Assembly (NCBI RefSeq): GCF_006546655.1
Contig: NZ_VIAQ01000019.1
Location: 62,001-126,000, forward strand
Direction of reading: 5' to 3'
Length of the DNA: 64,000 nucleotides
Source: Methanolobus vulcani
GTDB lineage: Archaea > Halobacteriota > Methanosarcinia > Methanosarcinales > Methanosarcinaceae
The position numbers and the translations under genes are program-made. Each line of letters opens with the position of its first letter. Position 1 is the first letter of the stretch. This document shows, one piece after another, positions 1-8,342 of the stretch. Under the pieces are notes generated by a model. That model made no database searches, was not told the origin of the DNA, and saw nothing but the letters and a program-made list of their open reading frames with translations.

Positions 1-475
1 CTGATGGCTCATCGGAATTAATAAAAGGTTCAAATAATGGAGGAGGAGACCTTTTCTTTGCAGGCTTATCTGTGGCAGGAGAAGGCTCGTGAAACTGATT
101 GACGGATGAAATTATCCCTACCTCACCTGCATTTGGCGGAGATTTCATAAATGGTGGCACCTCAATAGAATCCTCTTTTTCCTCTGCAGAAGGGATATTT
201 GGTTGAGTGCCGCCTAATGCTGAAAGGTCAGGAAGATCTCCAAACGAAGGAAAAGCTGCCTGTGATGCGCCATTCTCTGCTGAAACAGGATTTACCTCTG
301 GCACATCTATTTTCGCCTCTTCCATTGGTATATCGGCAAAAGCATTTGCCAATATGTCAGGAATTGGTGACGTAGAACTCTTTTTTTCGCCGGATGCATT
401 TGCAGAAGATTGCTCTTCTTCAACAGAAGACATAATATCTGCTATCTTTTTATTCTCCCATGGAAGCTCACTCAT
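1..475 (-). CDS. Pro/Ser-rich protein of unknown function, cut by left edge
   Basis: Unrecognised protein whose C-terminus lies outside the window. The minus-strand frame opens with ATG at 475 (MSELPWENKKIADIMSS) and stays open for 158 codons to the edge. What is visible is low in complexity: acidic and Ser-rich at first, then Pro-rich stretches with short repeats of the type PSFGDLPDL, VPPFMKSPP and RSPPPLF, which look like a disordered linker ahead of a folded domain that would lie beyond the edge. There is no signal peptide or membrane segment. A TATA-like element lies about 60-70 bp upstream. The composition resembles the N-terminal linker of the archaellum ArlCDE-like protein at 43788-45131, but this is only a similarity of style. 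Confidence 0.6.
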   Translation of the reverse strand, partial: MSELPWENKKIADIMSSVEEEQSSANASGEKKSSTSPIPDILANAFADIPMEEAKIDVPEVNPVSAENGASQAAFPSFGDLPDLSALGGTQPNIPSAEEKEDSIEVPPFMKSPPNAGEVGIISSVNQFHEPSPATDKPAKKRSPPPLFEPFINSDEPS

Positions 476-533
476 AAAAACCAACTGACAAGAAGTATTG
501 ATATAATTATAATTACAAGATTATTATATGGCG

Positions 534-547
534 GATATTTATATAAA
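534..547 (-). promoter_or_regulatory. TATA box for the left-edge gene
   Basis: On the minus strand this reads TTTTATATAAATAT, a good archaeal TATA element. Transcription would start about 25 nt downstream, near 510, leaving a leader of roughly 35 nt before the ATG at 475. No clear Shine-Dalgarno sequence is seen in that leader. Confidence 0.45.
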
Positions 548-633
548 AGTTGCTCTTGACTGAAAAAGGAAAGTTGAACTTGATTAAAAATAACATAAAC
601 TATACAAAAGGAACAAACAGACATTAAAAGAGT

Positions 634-724
634 TTAGGCGCACGGGAATAATTGAGGGAATGGACGAGAGATAAAGGATGAAATTTGTGCTAAAATTCAC
701 TTTGCTGTGAGTTTGTGCGCCTAA
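634..724. repeat. 91-bp element bounded by a perfect 10-bp inverted repeat
   Basis: TTAGGCGCAC (634-643) and GTGCGCCTAA (715-724) are exact reverse complements in an otherwise A/T-rich gap of about 450 bp (476-922) that holds no gene. The pair could close a structured RNA; a smaller TCAC/GTGA hairpin lies inside near 697-710. Alternatively, reading the ends as GGCGCAC...GTGCGCC flanked by TA on both sides, it has the form of a miniature inverted-repeat element with a TA target duplication. Apart from this element, the TATA box near 540 and a possible ThiI terminator near 883-919, I see nothing in the gap. Confidence 0.45.
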
Positions 725-882
725 TTGTGCATTGTTAATGATAGTATATAAGGATTATGCGTTACTTCCTAAAATATCCCAGATTATGAGTACATGATGA
801 AAAACACTAGGCACATAATTATTTAACTCAAAAATATACTAGATAAAAATAAAAATTTGAAGAAATATATGTGTGCAAATTA

Positions 883-919
883 CTCACAGAAAAAGATTTA
901 ATGTGTAAAACACTGTGAG
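883..919 (-). terminator. possible hairpin downstream of thiI
   Basis: CTGTGAG (913-919) and CTCACAG (883-889) are inverted repeats with a loop of about 23 nt. On the minus strand the stem follows the thiI stop codon and is followed about 20-40 nt later by a T-rich stretch (around 840-860). The long loop makes it a weak candidate. Confidence 0.25.
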
Positions 920-922
920 AAA

Positions 923-2101
923 TCATTCAACATCAATTCGGGATATACGAGCATTCTTCACAGAAGCAGCCACAAGTTCTTCAATATTAATCTTTTTTTC
1001 CTCTACAATCATTGAATCCATTGCCGCTTTCACTTCAGGATGTACAGGTACAGCTCCACATCCACCGGTTTCGCGAATGGAGACATCATATGTACCAATC
1101 TTTCTGGCGATTTCGATTATCTCATTTTTATCAAGGGCTATCAGCGGGTGATACAAAGGTACGCAAAGTCCGTAGAGTTCAGCATACATGTTGTAGGTTG
1201 TCTGTGATGCAACCTGTCCAATTGAAGAACCGGTAATAATTCCTGCTGCACCTTCCTTTTCCATGATCTTCAAGGCAATCCTATACATTGTACGCTTACA
1301 CAATAGACATGTTTTGTTCTTTGAGCATTTATCGACAAAAGATTGGAGATTATCCCCGTGCGGAATTTCATAATACTTGAAAGGACGTCCAGGGCACCAT
1401 TCCTGAAGAACTTTGAGACAATCCATTGTACGATTATGTGCACGCTCATCACTGAAAGGAGTATTATTGCAATAAACCGGAATAACCTCAATTCCCCGTT
1501 TCATCATGAGCCATGTTGCAACAGGCGAATCAATTCCACCGGATACAAGTGAAATCATCTTACCCTGAGTTCCCAGTGGCAGACCCCCGACACCTTCCAC
1601 AGTCTCTGTGAATACATAGGACTTGCTCTGGCGCATTTCCACAAATATCTCCCTGTCAGGACTTGTGAGATCTACCGAAGGTGTGAATCCTTTTGATTCA
1701 AGCATCTTCCATACAGCATCCCCACATTTAATACCTATATCACGTGATGAAAATGAATGATTGCCTGTGCGTCTTGCCCTGATAGCAAAGGACTGACCTT
1801 CCGAGATATAGCCATCAGCAAGCTCTGCACACAAAGCCCCTGCCGCTTCGATAGTAGCACCTGTAACCTGTGCAAAAGAAGTAGAAACAACACCAAAAAC
1901 ATCAGCAGCTGCTTTTGCAGCCCTTATATCATCGCTTTTAATGAATATTCTCCCCCATTCACGGGATATATCCGAATAAGGAATTCCACGATGATCCAGC
2001 ATAGCAGCTATGTTCTTCACAAGTGTTTTCTCATACCAGTTGCGAACTCCTGTGCTCTTCAAGGCAAGCTCGCCATATCTTACAAGGATAACGCTTTCCA
2101 T
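923..2101 (-). CDS. thiI: tRNA sulfurtransferase ThiI (4-thiouridine synthesis)
   Basis: Cytosolic enzyme that adenylates U8 of tRNA and inserts sulfur to give 4-thiouridine; some homologues also serve thiazole synthesis. The 392-residue protein has an N-terminal ferredoxin-like/THUMP region (about 1-165) and a PP-loop ATP pyrophosphatase domain with SGGIDS at 187-192. There is no C-terminal rhodanese domain, as expected for the short archaeal form; a CxxC pair (C265, C268, in KTCLLCKR) sits where methanogen ThiI proteins carry cysteines needed for sulfur transfer. It starts at ATG 2101. It is transcribed alone, with 120-450 bp gaps on both sides. Confidence 0.93.
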   Translation of the reverse strand: MESVILVRYGELALKSTGVRNWYEKTLVKNIAAMLDHRGIPYSDISREWGRIFIKSDDIRAAKAAADVFGVVSTSFAQVTGATIEAAGALCAELADGYISEGQSFAIRARRTGNHSFSSRDIGIKCGDAVWKMLESKGFTPSVDLTSPDREIFVEMRQSKSYVFTETVEGVGGLPLGTQGKMISLVSGGIDSPVATWLMMKRGIEVIPVYCNNTPFSDERAHNRTMDCLKVLQEWCPGRPFKYYEIPHGDNLQSFVDKCSKNKTCLLCKRTMYRIALKIMEKEGAAGIITGSSIGQVASQTTYNMYAELYGLCVPLYHPLIALDKNEIIEIARKIGTYDVSIRETGGCGAVPVHPEVKAAMDSMIVEEKKINIEELVAASVKNARISRIDVE

Positions 2102-2230
2102 TGAGTAGCAATCAACTTTAGACTATTAAAAGGTAATCGGAAAAAGTAATTTTGAAGAGACAGCTATGAGATGGAACTGCATAAATCACTCTTTGATGAT
2201 AAAATCAGAGTAACTTCCGGTATGAGATGA

Positions 2231-2503
2231 CTAGGAAACCATAATGTCACCTACATCAATTTTATCCATACCAGCAAAAGCCTTGTTCATTTCCATGTAA
2301 CCGATGAATGACTGTATAGAAGATTTCTCCCCCTCTACAAATACTTTGTATAAACCATCAGACAAATTCTGAGAATAACCAGTAAGAGATAGTTGCATGG
2401 CGTTTTTAGATGCATATTCGTAGAAATCCCCTTTTGAATTCCTGAGCTGTACCAGTATCGTTGCAGAAACCAGGTTTTCGGGGTTGGTTTTTTCATCTGA
2501 CAT
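2231..2503 (-). CDS. acylphosphatase-fold protein lacking the catalytic arginine
   Basis: A 90-residue paralogue of the acylphosphatase encoded just upstream (2590-2892). The fold signature is retained (LTGYSQNLSDG, FVEGEKSSIQSF), but the active-site loop GxVQGVxFR of true acylphosphatases reads LRNSKGDFYEY, so the phosphate-binding glycines and the catalytic Arg are gone; the Asn of the RN pair remains as QN. It therefore probably does not hydrolyse acyl phosphates and may bind a ligand or partner instead. I start it at ATG 2503 (MSDEKTNPEN); a longer frame reaches 2569, but its extra residues are hydrophobic and lie over a TATA-like stretch. Likely a decayed or repurposed tandem duplicate. 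Confidence 0.65.
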   Translation of the reverse strand: MSDEKTNPENLVSATILVQLRNSKGDFYEYASKNAMQLSLTGYSQNLSDGLYKVFVEGEKSSIQSFIGYMEMNKAFAGMDKIDVGDIMVS

Positions 2504-2589
2504 AAAGACACATACGTGTAGTAGGAATATAATATTTTTGAATCCAGAAATTAAAGGAAAATACAACAAAAAAGATGAGATGAAGAAAT

Positions 2590-2892
2590 TTAGCGCATTA
2601 TCGAGAACTCAGTATAATCCCCTGTAGGTTCAGACCATTCCACGCTGACATCCTCAACATTTGCAAGAGCCGGACCTATGTGCAAAAAATCAATGAGTTT
2701 CTGAATAGAGGTGGCTTTGCCTTCTGCAAAAACCTCAACCCTGCCATCCGGCAGGTTTCTGGCAAATCCGGTAAGCCCGAGTTTTTGCGCATTATCCACA
2801 GCGAACCTGCGGAAATAAACTCCCTGAACTCTTCCTGTAACAAGTACTGTTGCAGAGGAAATATCCTCTGCGTTGGACAAGTTATCCTGCAT
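2590..2892 (-). CDS. acyP: acylphosphatase
   Basis: Small cytosolic enzyme of about 100 residues that hydrolyses carboxyl-phosphate bonds such as acetyl phosphate. The active-site loop GRVQGVYFRR carries the catalytic Arg and is followed by LTGFARNLPDG with the catalytic Asn, and FAEGKATSIQKL completes the fold. The start at ATG 2892 (MQDNLSNAED) lies 23 nt after the thrS stop; a longer frame to 2958 would overlap thrS and adds residues without family resemblance. It is probably co-transcribed with thrS upstream, and followed by a degenerate copy of itself. Confidence 0.85.
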   Translation of the reverse strand: MQDNLSNAEDISSATVLVTGRVQGVYFRRFAVDNAQKLGLTGFARNLPDGRVEVFAEGKATSIQKLIDFLHIGPALANVEDVSVEWSEPTGDYTEFSIMR

Positions 2893-2915
2893 ACACTTAA
2901 ATTTGCAGAACGGGC

Positions 2916-4823
2916 TTATAAGAATTTTGGCCTCTGTGAAAGCATCTTTGAAAGGCAAAGTCCCTTGTATGGCATGCCTTCGGTTTCTGCGGCAATCCTT
3001 GCATTAAGCTCATCGGGAGACATTTCCACCTTAACTGGCTTCTTAGGCTCTGATTCTGCACGGATGGTTACATTAACAGTTCCACTCTCAACTTCACTAT
3101 CGCCAACAACAACGACGTATGGAATCCATTCACGACCTGCCTCACGTATCTTCTTACCAACTGTATCTTCCCTGTCATCGATATCAACACGGCAGTTTAG
3201 TTTGTCAGCAACCAGCATGGCATAATCCATGTGTTTGTCAGCTATTGGGATAACTCTTACCTGAGTCGGGGAAAGCCAGAGCGGAAGCATTGGAACTCCA
3301 CCTTCTTCTGCCTTCATAGCCTCTTTCTCAAGAAGACCATAGATACAGCGCTCTATTGCACCGCTTGGTGAGCAGTGAAGAATTACCGGCCTGTTGGCAC
3401 TTCCATCTGAGTCGATGTAATTAATGTCATATCTGTCAGCATTCTCAACATCTATCTGTACAGTTGAGAGTGCACTTGCCTTTGCAAGAGCGTCAACAAA
3501 GTTGAACTCGAACTTAAGAACGAAATAGAAGAAACGGGTATCCCACATCTCAACAAGTACCGGTTTGTCCACGGTCTTTGCAAGGTTTGTGATGAAATCC
3601 TTGTTCTCATTATAGAACTCTCTGGTAAACCTGATAGCAACCTCAAAGTCATCTACCTTAATACCAATCTTGTCAAGGACAGCGATACACATGTTGTACT
3701 GCTTGCCGAACTGGTCTATTGCGCCTTCCATATCTGCACAAAGACTGTGCATATCTGGCATTGTGAAAGCCCTGAGTCTCCTTAAGCCCACAAGTTCACC
3801 ACGCTGTTCCTTCCTGAAACTGTATCTGGTCATCTCGACCATCTTGAGTGGCAGGTTCTTATAGGAAATAGTCATGTCGTGGTTCATGAGGAACTGACCG
3901 AAACATGCGGCGAATCTTAAGAACATCTGCCTTTTGTCAGATTCAATTGAATACTGACGGGCAGGGAACCTGTCAAGATATTTCTTCAGGGTTGGATGAT
4001 TCATATCATACATCAGAGGCGTCTCTACCTCCATTGCACCAACCTTTGAAGTTTCCTCGAGTACATAATTCTCAAGGAGTGACTTCATAAGACGACCCTT
4101 TGGATAGTAACGCATGTTACCGGAATCTGATCCTGGCTCATAGTCTGCAAGTTCCAACCTGCGCATAAGCTCTACATGTGGTGGAGCCTTTTCAACAGCT
4201 CTCTTCTTGGAAATCTCATAATCCACAAACTTCCCAAGGTTGTCATGACCTGTGAAATCGAAGGTTGCTGCATCATGAAGCTCACCATCTGGTGTCAGAA
4301 CATGCCAGTAAGACTTGGCAGTACTTTCTGCCTTAAGCGCTTCAGAGACTACTTCCTCTTTTACCGCTTCACCGCAGGATGAAGATTCCTTACCAGTTGG
4401 TTCATCCGGTACAATAGAACGTGACAGCTCGGAAAGTGGATGTCCTTTACAGCTGATCTTGAATGCCTTATACCATCCGAATGGAGCTCTCTTAACAGTA
4501 TAATCACCAGAAAGTGCATCTTCTATACCTTTGAGAACTGCAACACCTGCTTTTGGAGATGAGAGATCGGAGCTCAGGTGAGCATACGGATATACCATGA
4601 TATTCTCAGCCTTGACCTGTGTAGCTACATTCCTGATCTCTTCCACAGCTTTGGAGATGGCACCTTCAACATTTGCCTCGTCGACCTTTTCGACTGCTAT
4701 GAAAGCTGTAAGAGCCTCCTCAAGTCTTCCCTGTTTAAAGGAATCTTCAATTTTTTCAGCAACCGGGGTGCTCTTTTTCACTTCATATTCAATATAATCA
4801 GAATGGATGAGTAATAACTGCAT
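2916..4823 (-). CDS. thrS: threonyl-tRNA synthetase, archaeal type
   Basis: Class II synthetase that charges tRNA-Thr. The first 145 or so residues ([15 protein letters not shown]...) form the archaeal N-terminal editing domain, related to D-aminoacyl-tRNA deacylases, which removes mischarged serine; the bacterial TGS/N2 arrangement is absent. The catalytic core carries the motif 2 arginine ([14 protein letters not shown]), motif 3 ([12 protein letters not shown]) and the three zinc ligands of the family: Cys in RFAACFGQF, His in TMPDMHS and His in [11 protein letters not shown]-terminal anticodon-binding domain follows ([24 protein letters not shown]). Length 635 is normal. A GGTGA ribosome site lies 5 nt before ATG 4823, supporting this start. 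Confidence 0.95.
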   Translation of the reverse strand: MQLLLIHSDYIEYEVKKSTPVAEKIEDSFKQGRLEEALTAFIAVEKVDEANVEGAISKAVEEIRNVATQVKAENIMVYPYAHLSSDLSSPKAGVAVLKGIEDALSGDYTVKRAPFGWYKAFKISCKGHPLSELSRSIVPDEPTGKESSSCGEAVKEEVVSEALKAESTAKSYWHVLTPDGELHDAATFDFTGHDNLGKFVDYEISKKRAVEKAPPHVELMRRLELADYEPGSDSGNMRYYPKGRLMKSLLENYVLEETSKVGAMEVETPLMYDMNHPTLKKYLDRFPARQYSIESDKRQMFLRFAACFGQFLMNHDMTISYKNLPLKMVEMTRYSFRKEQRGELVGLRRLRAFTMPDMHSLCADMEGAIDQFGKQYNMCIAVLDKIGIKVDDFEVAIRFTREFYNENKDFITNLAKTVDKPVLVEMWDTRFFYFVLKFEFNFVDALAKASALSTVQIDVENADRYDINYIDSDGSANRPVILHCSPSGAIERCIYGLLEKEAMKAEEGGVPMLPLWLSPTQVRVIPIADKHMDYAMLVADKLNCRVDIDDREDTVGKKIREAGREWIPYVVVVGDSEVESGTVNVTIRAESEPKKPVKVEMSPDELNARIAAETEGMPYKGLCLSKMLSQRPKFL

Positions 4824-4888
4824 AAATTCACCTTTAAGATTTCGCTACCTTATTAGGCCAATCCTTATTAACCTTTTTCAAATCACAG

Positions 4889-4903
4889 AAAAAACAGAAA
4901 AAA
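4889..4903 (-). terminator. T-rich terminator after the AI-2E family gene
   Basis: The minus strand carries two T6 runs separated by CTG just after the stop codon at 4919, the usual form of an archaeal intrinsic terminator. It separates the transporter gene from thrS downstream. Confidence 0.45.
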
Positions 4904-4918
4904 TGATGGATCAAAATA

Positions 4919-6019
4919 CTATTCTGTTATACCCTTATTTTCAGAATCATCCTTGCAGACTGACAGGTTCATTTGAGAGCAGATAGCAGTATTGTCATTG
5001 ATGTAAACCCTGTATGCTGCTACAATAGCACCAAGCACTATGGGAGCCAGGAAGAAACCCGCAACACCACCTACAAAACCACCACCAAGGAATGCCACAA
5101 GAATAAGGAATGGATGAATCTGGGATTTAATGCTTGCAAGATATGGACGCAGTACAAGTTCGGGTGGTGCATAAATTACAATGGATGCAACAATGAAGAA
5201 CACGGATGCACTTTCAAGTCCCTGTTGAAGATAACGATAAGCAGATAGTACCAGCAGAACCATATAACCGGCAAACATCGGAATCACAGAAGCCACGAAT
5301 ATAAGAGCTGCAAGCGCAAGAACATGTGTAAATCCAAATGCATAGAATACAATAAGGGACAACACACTGACTATGAGTGCTGCGGATGCGTTTCCTACAA
5401 AAATCCCCTGCAATATTACGTCAAGATGCAACACAAAACATTCAAAATCATGTTTATGATCAACAGGAACCACTTTTAGTATACCCCTGTAGAGGCCGTC
5501 ACCATCTGCCAACAAGAAATAACAGAGGAAAATTGCCAGAAAAAGGTTGATGCCAAACATTACAAGATTACGAGCATAAGAGACTATTCCTATTTTACCA
5601 AGAAGTGGCAAGATTGATGTCGAAATATCCCATACCAGTTGCTGCACATCATCAGTATATCCTGCCGGTATGTCAATAGATCTTAAGAGGTCAAGACTTG
5701 TATTCACCACATAAGACTGGTTCTCAAATACCCATACAATCTGCCTGAGTATCTCAACTATACCGGAACCAATGATGAATACAACAGGAACAACAATACA
5801 TAGCGTTGCTATGAGAGCGCCCATCTTTCTGAAACGTCTGAGTTTCATGAAGATAGGCCGTGCTATATAGGCAAATACGAGTCCAAGCACGATACCATCT
5901 GCAAGAGGGAATAATATGTAGCAAAAAAGGAGGAAAAGAAGTAAAACTACCGTGAAGGAAGCTATTTTCCATTTTGCAGCAATAATGCGGGATATTCCAT
6001 CCGTTTCGCTATTGACCAT
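4919..6019 (-). CDS. AI-2E family (PerM/UPF0118) transporter
   Basis: Integral membrane protein of 366 residues with about seven to eight hydrophobic segments. The first begins at residue 20 (FTVVLLLFLLFCYILFPLAD), followed by the family hallmark PLADGIVLGLVFAYIARPIF; the C-terminal half has the typical LVAFLGGGFVGGVAGFFLAP stretch. Members export small molecules such as autoinducer-2 or act as Na+/H+ antiporters; the substrate here is unknown. The start at ATG 6019 gives a short cytosolic N-terminus. It stands alone, bracketed by A/T-rich gaps of about 100 bp. Confidence 0.85.
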   Translation of the reverse strand: MVNSETDGISRIIAAKWKIASFTVVLLLFLLFCYILFPLADGIVLGLVFAYIARPIFMKLRRFRKMGALIATLCIVVPVVFIIGSGIVEILRQIVWVFENQSYVVNTSLDLLRSIDIPAGYTDDVQQLVWDISTSILPLLGKIGIVSYARNLVMFGINLFLAIFLCYFLLADGDGLYRGILKVVPVDHKHDFECFVLHLDVILQGIFVGNASAALIVSVLSLIVFYAFGFTHVLALAALIFVASVIPMFAGYMVLLVLSAYRYLQQGLESASVFFIVASIVIYAPPELVLRPYLASIKSQIHPFLILVAFLGGGFVGGVAGFFLAPIVLGAIVAAYRVYINDNTAICSQMNLSVCKDDSENKGITE

Positions 6020-6129
6020 TTTTACCCTTCAAAGATTCTTGCTTTTTATATAATATTTAAACTATTAATAATTCATCCTCATAATTACAATGCATTAAAT
6101 AGCTGAATATAGAAATTTATACTAACGAA

Positions 6130-8208
6130 TTAGAACTTATTTTCATATCTGAGAACAACACAGGAATCAGTACATTTACCACAATGAATGCAGTTTTCAT
6201 TTATGAATACATGTCCATCCTTAATTGAAATTGCATTAACCGGACAGGCTTTGATACATATACCACATCCTGTGCACCTGTGAGCTTTCAATAACTGACG
6301 TGAGGCTTCTGCAAAAACTGAATCTGCTGAAGATTTGTCATCTGAGTTTACAACAACATTGCCTGATGAGAAAATCTTAATCGTTGAAGTTTTCCCCCGT
6401 ACCATGAGAAGACCAAGTTCCTCTGAAAATACAGTTTTCCCCATAATATTCATTACATCCCTGGTTTTCTTCATGGAAAAACCATGAATAGAAGCTTCAA
6501 TCGTATAACCTCCTGCCTTGCATGGAGATATACCTGATGTGATGTTAATACTAAACTGTGATTCCACTGAAGTTGCACAGGCAGATATACCCATTTCCTC
6601 ACAAAGTTTGATCATCTTGGGAGGAAGTTCCTTCCACCTCCAGAGACCATGTTCTATAAAAGACTCTGAAAGACCGTTCTTCTTTGCCCATTGCATGAGA
6701 AATGTTTCCCACCTTCCATGTAATTCCGGATGTAAGTCTTTCAAACGCTGGTATTCTGCTGAAAGGGCTGCCGGGCAGAGATAGCATCCTACCCTCTCAA
6801 AACCTAAGTCGTAAAGAGGATTATATTCAAGCTTTCTCCAGTAGATGTAAAGCCAGACCTCAATTGCTTTCCAGTCCTTTATTGGAAAGATATTGAGTTG
6901 CCCGGGAACAAATGGATTGCTTTCACTTGTTGAGATACGCGCCCTTGAAAATGATTCATATCTTCGTTTCCCGTCAACTGTTATACAAGTAGGAGCTTTT
7001 TGCAGACATTCTTCTATTGCTTCGTTTGCAGGTGCAAGCTTGCATATCTTACAGCACCATCGAAAATCCTTTGCAGGGGGACCAAATGCATCCACATTAT
7101 CCCAGAAATTTGAAGCTGCCCTTTTTTCGATAAGTTCTATTCCGTTATCCCTGCAATAATTGTGAGCAAATTCCACGGTTTCTGGAAACTCTATACCAGT
7201 ATTAAGGAAAAAAGCGCAAATATCCCTGCCTGCCTGATTCTTCAGTGCGCTCACAGTAAGATCAAGTACTACAAGACTGTCCTTTCCACCACTGAATGAG
7301 ACATTAACCGGGAGAGCTTTGTATTCTTTCTGGTTTGCAATACCTTTTATGGTATTCATTGCATTCCTGCCAAGATTACGCATATGAGGGACATTTGAAG
7401 CTACCACATCATGCATGATTGACACTTTCTTATTCAATGAGACGTGTTGTGATTCTACTTTTCGGACCCTTATCACCGGTCCATTGACTGAAGATGCTTC
7501 TTTTGCATCACATAAAGCAACCCCATAACCTGTGAGATTTCCAGACCTTATCAGAACCACATCGTTTTTCCTGATACCATCAGATATAGATTCAACCATA
7601 TCATAACTAATTTTCTTACCATTAAGATGCTTGGAACTCTTTTTCAAAACAACGATTTTCTTTTCCGTATTACCTAGAAGGATATGAGCACCCTGCACAG
7701 ACGGCTCAAATACATAATCCATCTTTGGCATGTCGAAACGCAGAATACCAAACATGAAAGCATCAACTATGACCTCATCAGTCTTGTCATCCCCCGGAAT
7801 TTTGTTCAACAGGATTACCCTGTCACCCAGAGGATCAGTGCCAAATTCAGCAACTAGCACGTCATGGAGAACTTTCCTTTCATATGAAGAACAGAACCTC
7901 ACATCTGCCGGTTGTGATAAATCAATCCTCATTCCTTCGCCACCGCAAATGCTACATTCATTTTCAATCAGTGGTACATTGCATTCCTGACACCAGAAGA
8001 TGTAATCTTTCTCATTACTGGCATATTTCTGAACTTCTTTATTGTGGCTTGTTCCTCTGTCCTGTTTATGTGAACGATTGGAAGAATTCCTGTATCCGGA
8101 TGTGAGTGAACCGGCACTTCTCACATGAGTCTTACCGGAAGAACTACTTTGCCTGCTGGATTTTCCAGAACCACTGGAAGAGGATTTGCCTTTTTTCATT
8201 GATACCAT
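6130..8208 (-). CDS. zinc ribbon - PUA-like - PAPS reductase domain - 2[4Fe-4S] ferredoxin fusion
   Basis: A 692-residue multidomain redox protein. Residues 1-60 are Ser/Arg/Lys-rich and look disordered. C73/C76/C85/C88 (WCQECN...ECSICG) form a zinc ribbon. Residues about 150-255 include a PUA-like stretch (KNDVVLIRSGNLTGYG). The PAPS-reductase/ATP pyrophosphatase domain begins near 300, with PP-loop SGGKDS at 306-311, a CCKIC cluster (FRWCCKICK) and CYLCPAA further on. The C-terminus has two CxxCxxCxxxC clusters (C645-C655, C673-C683), a bacterial-type ferredoxin. The family is known in methanogens and is usually annotated as PAPS reductase; the PUA-like part hints at an RNA substrate, so reductase activity is not certain. 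Starts at ATG 8208 or at Met4. Confidence 0.85.
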   Translation of the reverse strand: MVSMKKGKSSSSGSGKSSRQSSSSGKTHVRSAGSLTSGYRNSSNRSHKQDRGTSHNKEVQKYASNEKDYIFWCQECNVPLIENECSICGGEGMRIDLSQPADVRFCSSYERKVLHDVLVAEFGTDPLGDRVILLNKIPGDDKTDEVIVDAFMFGILRFDMPKMDYVFEPSVQGAHILLGNTEKKIVVLKKSSKHLNGKKISYDMVESISDGIRKNDVVLIRSGNLTGYGVALCDAKEASSVNGPVIRVRKVESQHVSLNKKVSIMHDVVASNVPHMRNLGRNAMNTIKGIANQKEYKALPVNVSFSGGKDSLVVLDLTVSALKNQAGRDICAFFLNTGIEFPETVEFAHNYCRDNGIELIEKRAASNFWDNVDAFGPPAKDFRWCCKICKLAPANEAIEECLQKAPTCITVDGKRRYESFSRARISTSESNPFVPGQLNIFPIKDWKAIEVWLYIYWRKLEYNPLYDLGFERVGCYLCPAALSAEYQRLKDLHPELHGRWETFLMQWAKKNGLSESFIEHGLWRWKELPPKMIKLCEEMGISACATSVESQFSINITSGISPCKAGGYTIEASIHGFSMKKTRDVMNIMGKTVFSEELGLLMVRGKTSTIKIFSSGNVVVNSDDKSSADSVFAEASRQLLKAHRCTGCGICIKACPVNAISIKDGHVFINENCIHCGKCTDSCVVLRYENKF

Positions 8209-8286
8209 GTAGCGCTCACCAACTTAAAAACTGTCCGGGAAAGAAACGGAAAAATGAAGACAGGTACATAAATATGACTGAACTAG

Positions 8287-8319
8287 TAAAAAATAAAGAA
8301 AATCCGGTTAAAACCGGAT
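8287..8319 (-). terminator. hairpin plus T-tract terminator of the sudB-gltA pair
   Basis: ATCCGGTT (8302-8309) and AACCGGAT (8312-8319) form an 8-bp stem with a two-base spacer. On the minus strand the stem is followed by TTTTCTTTATTTTTTAC. It lies about 25 nt beyond the gltA stop and looks like a classical intrinsic terminator. Confidence 0.6.
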
Positions 8320-8342
8320 AATTGAGTTACAAATGATGATGC

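Noticed and set aside
2680-3225. 181-codon plus-strand frame opposite thrS
   Set aside because: Shadow of thrS and the acylphosphatase gene on the opposite strand; low-complexity Ser/Leu content without motifs.
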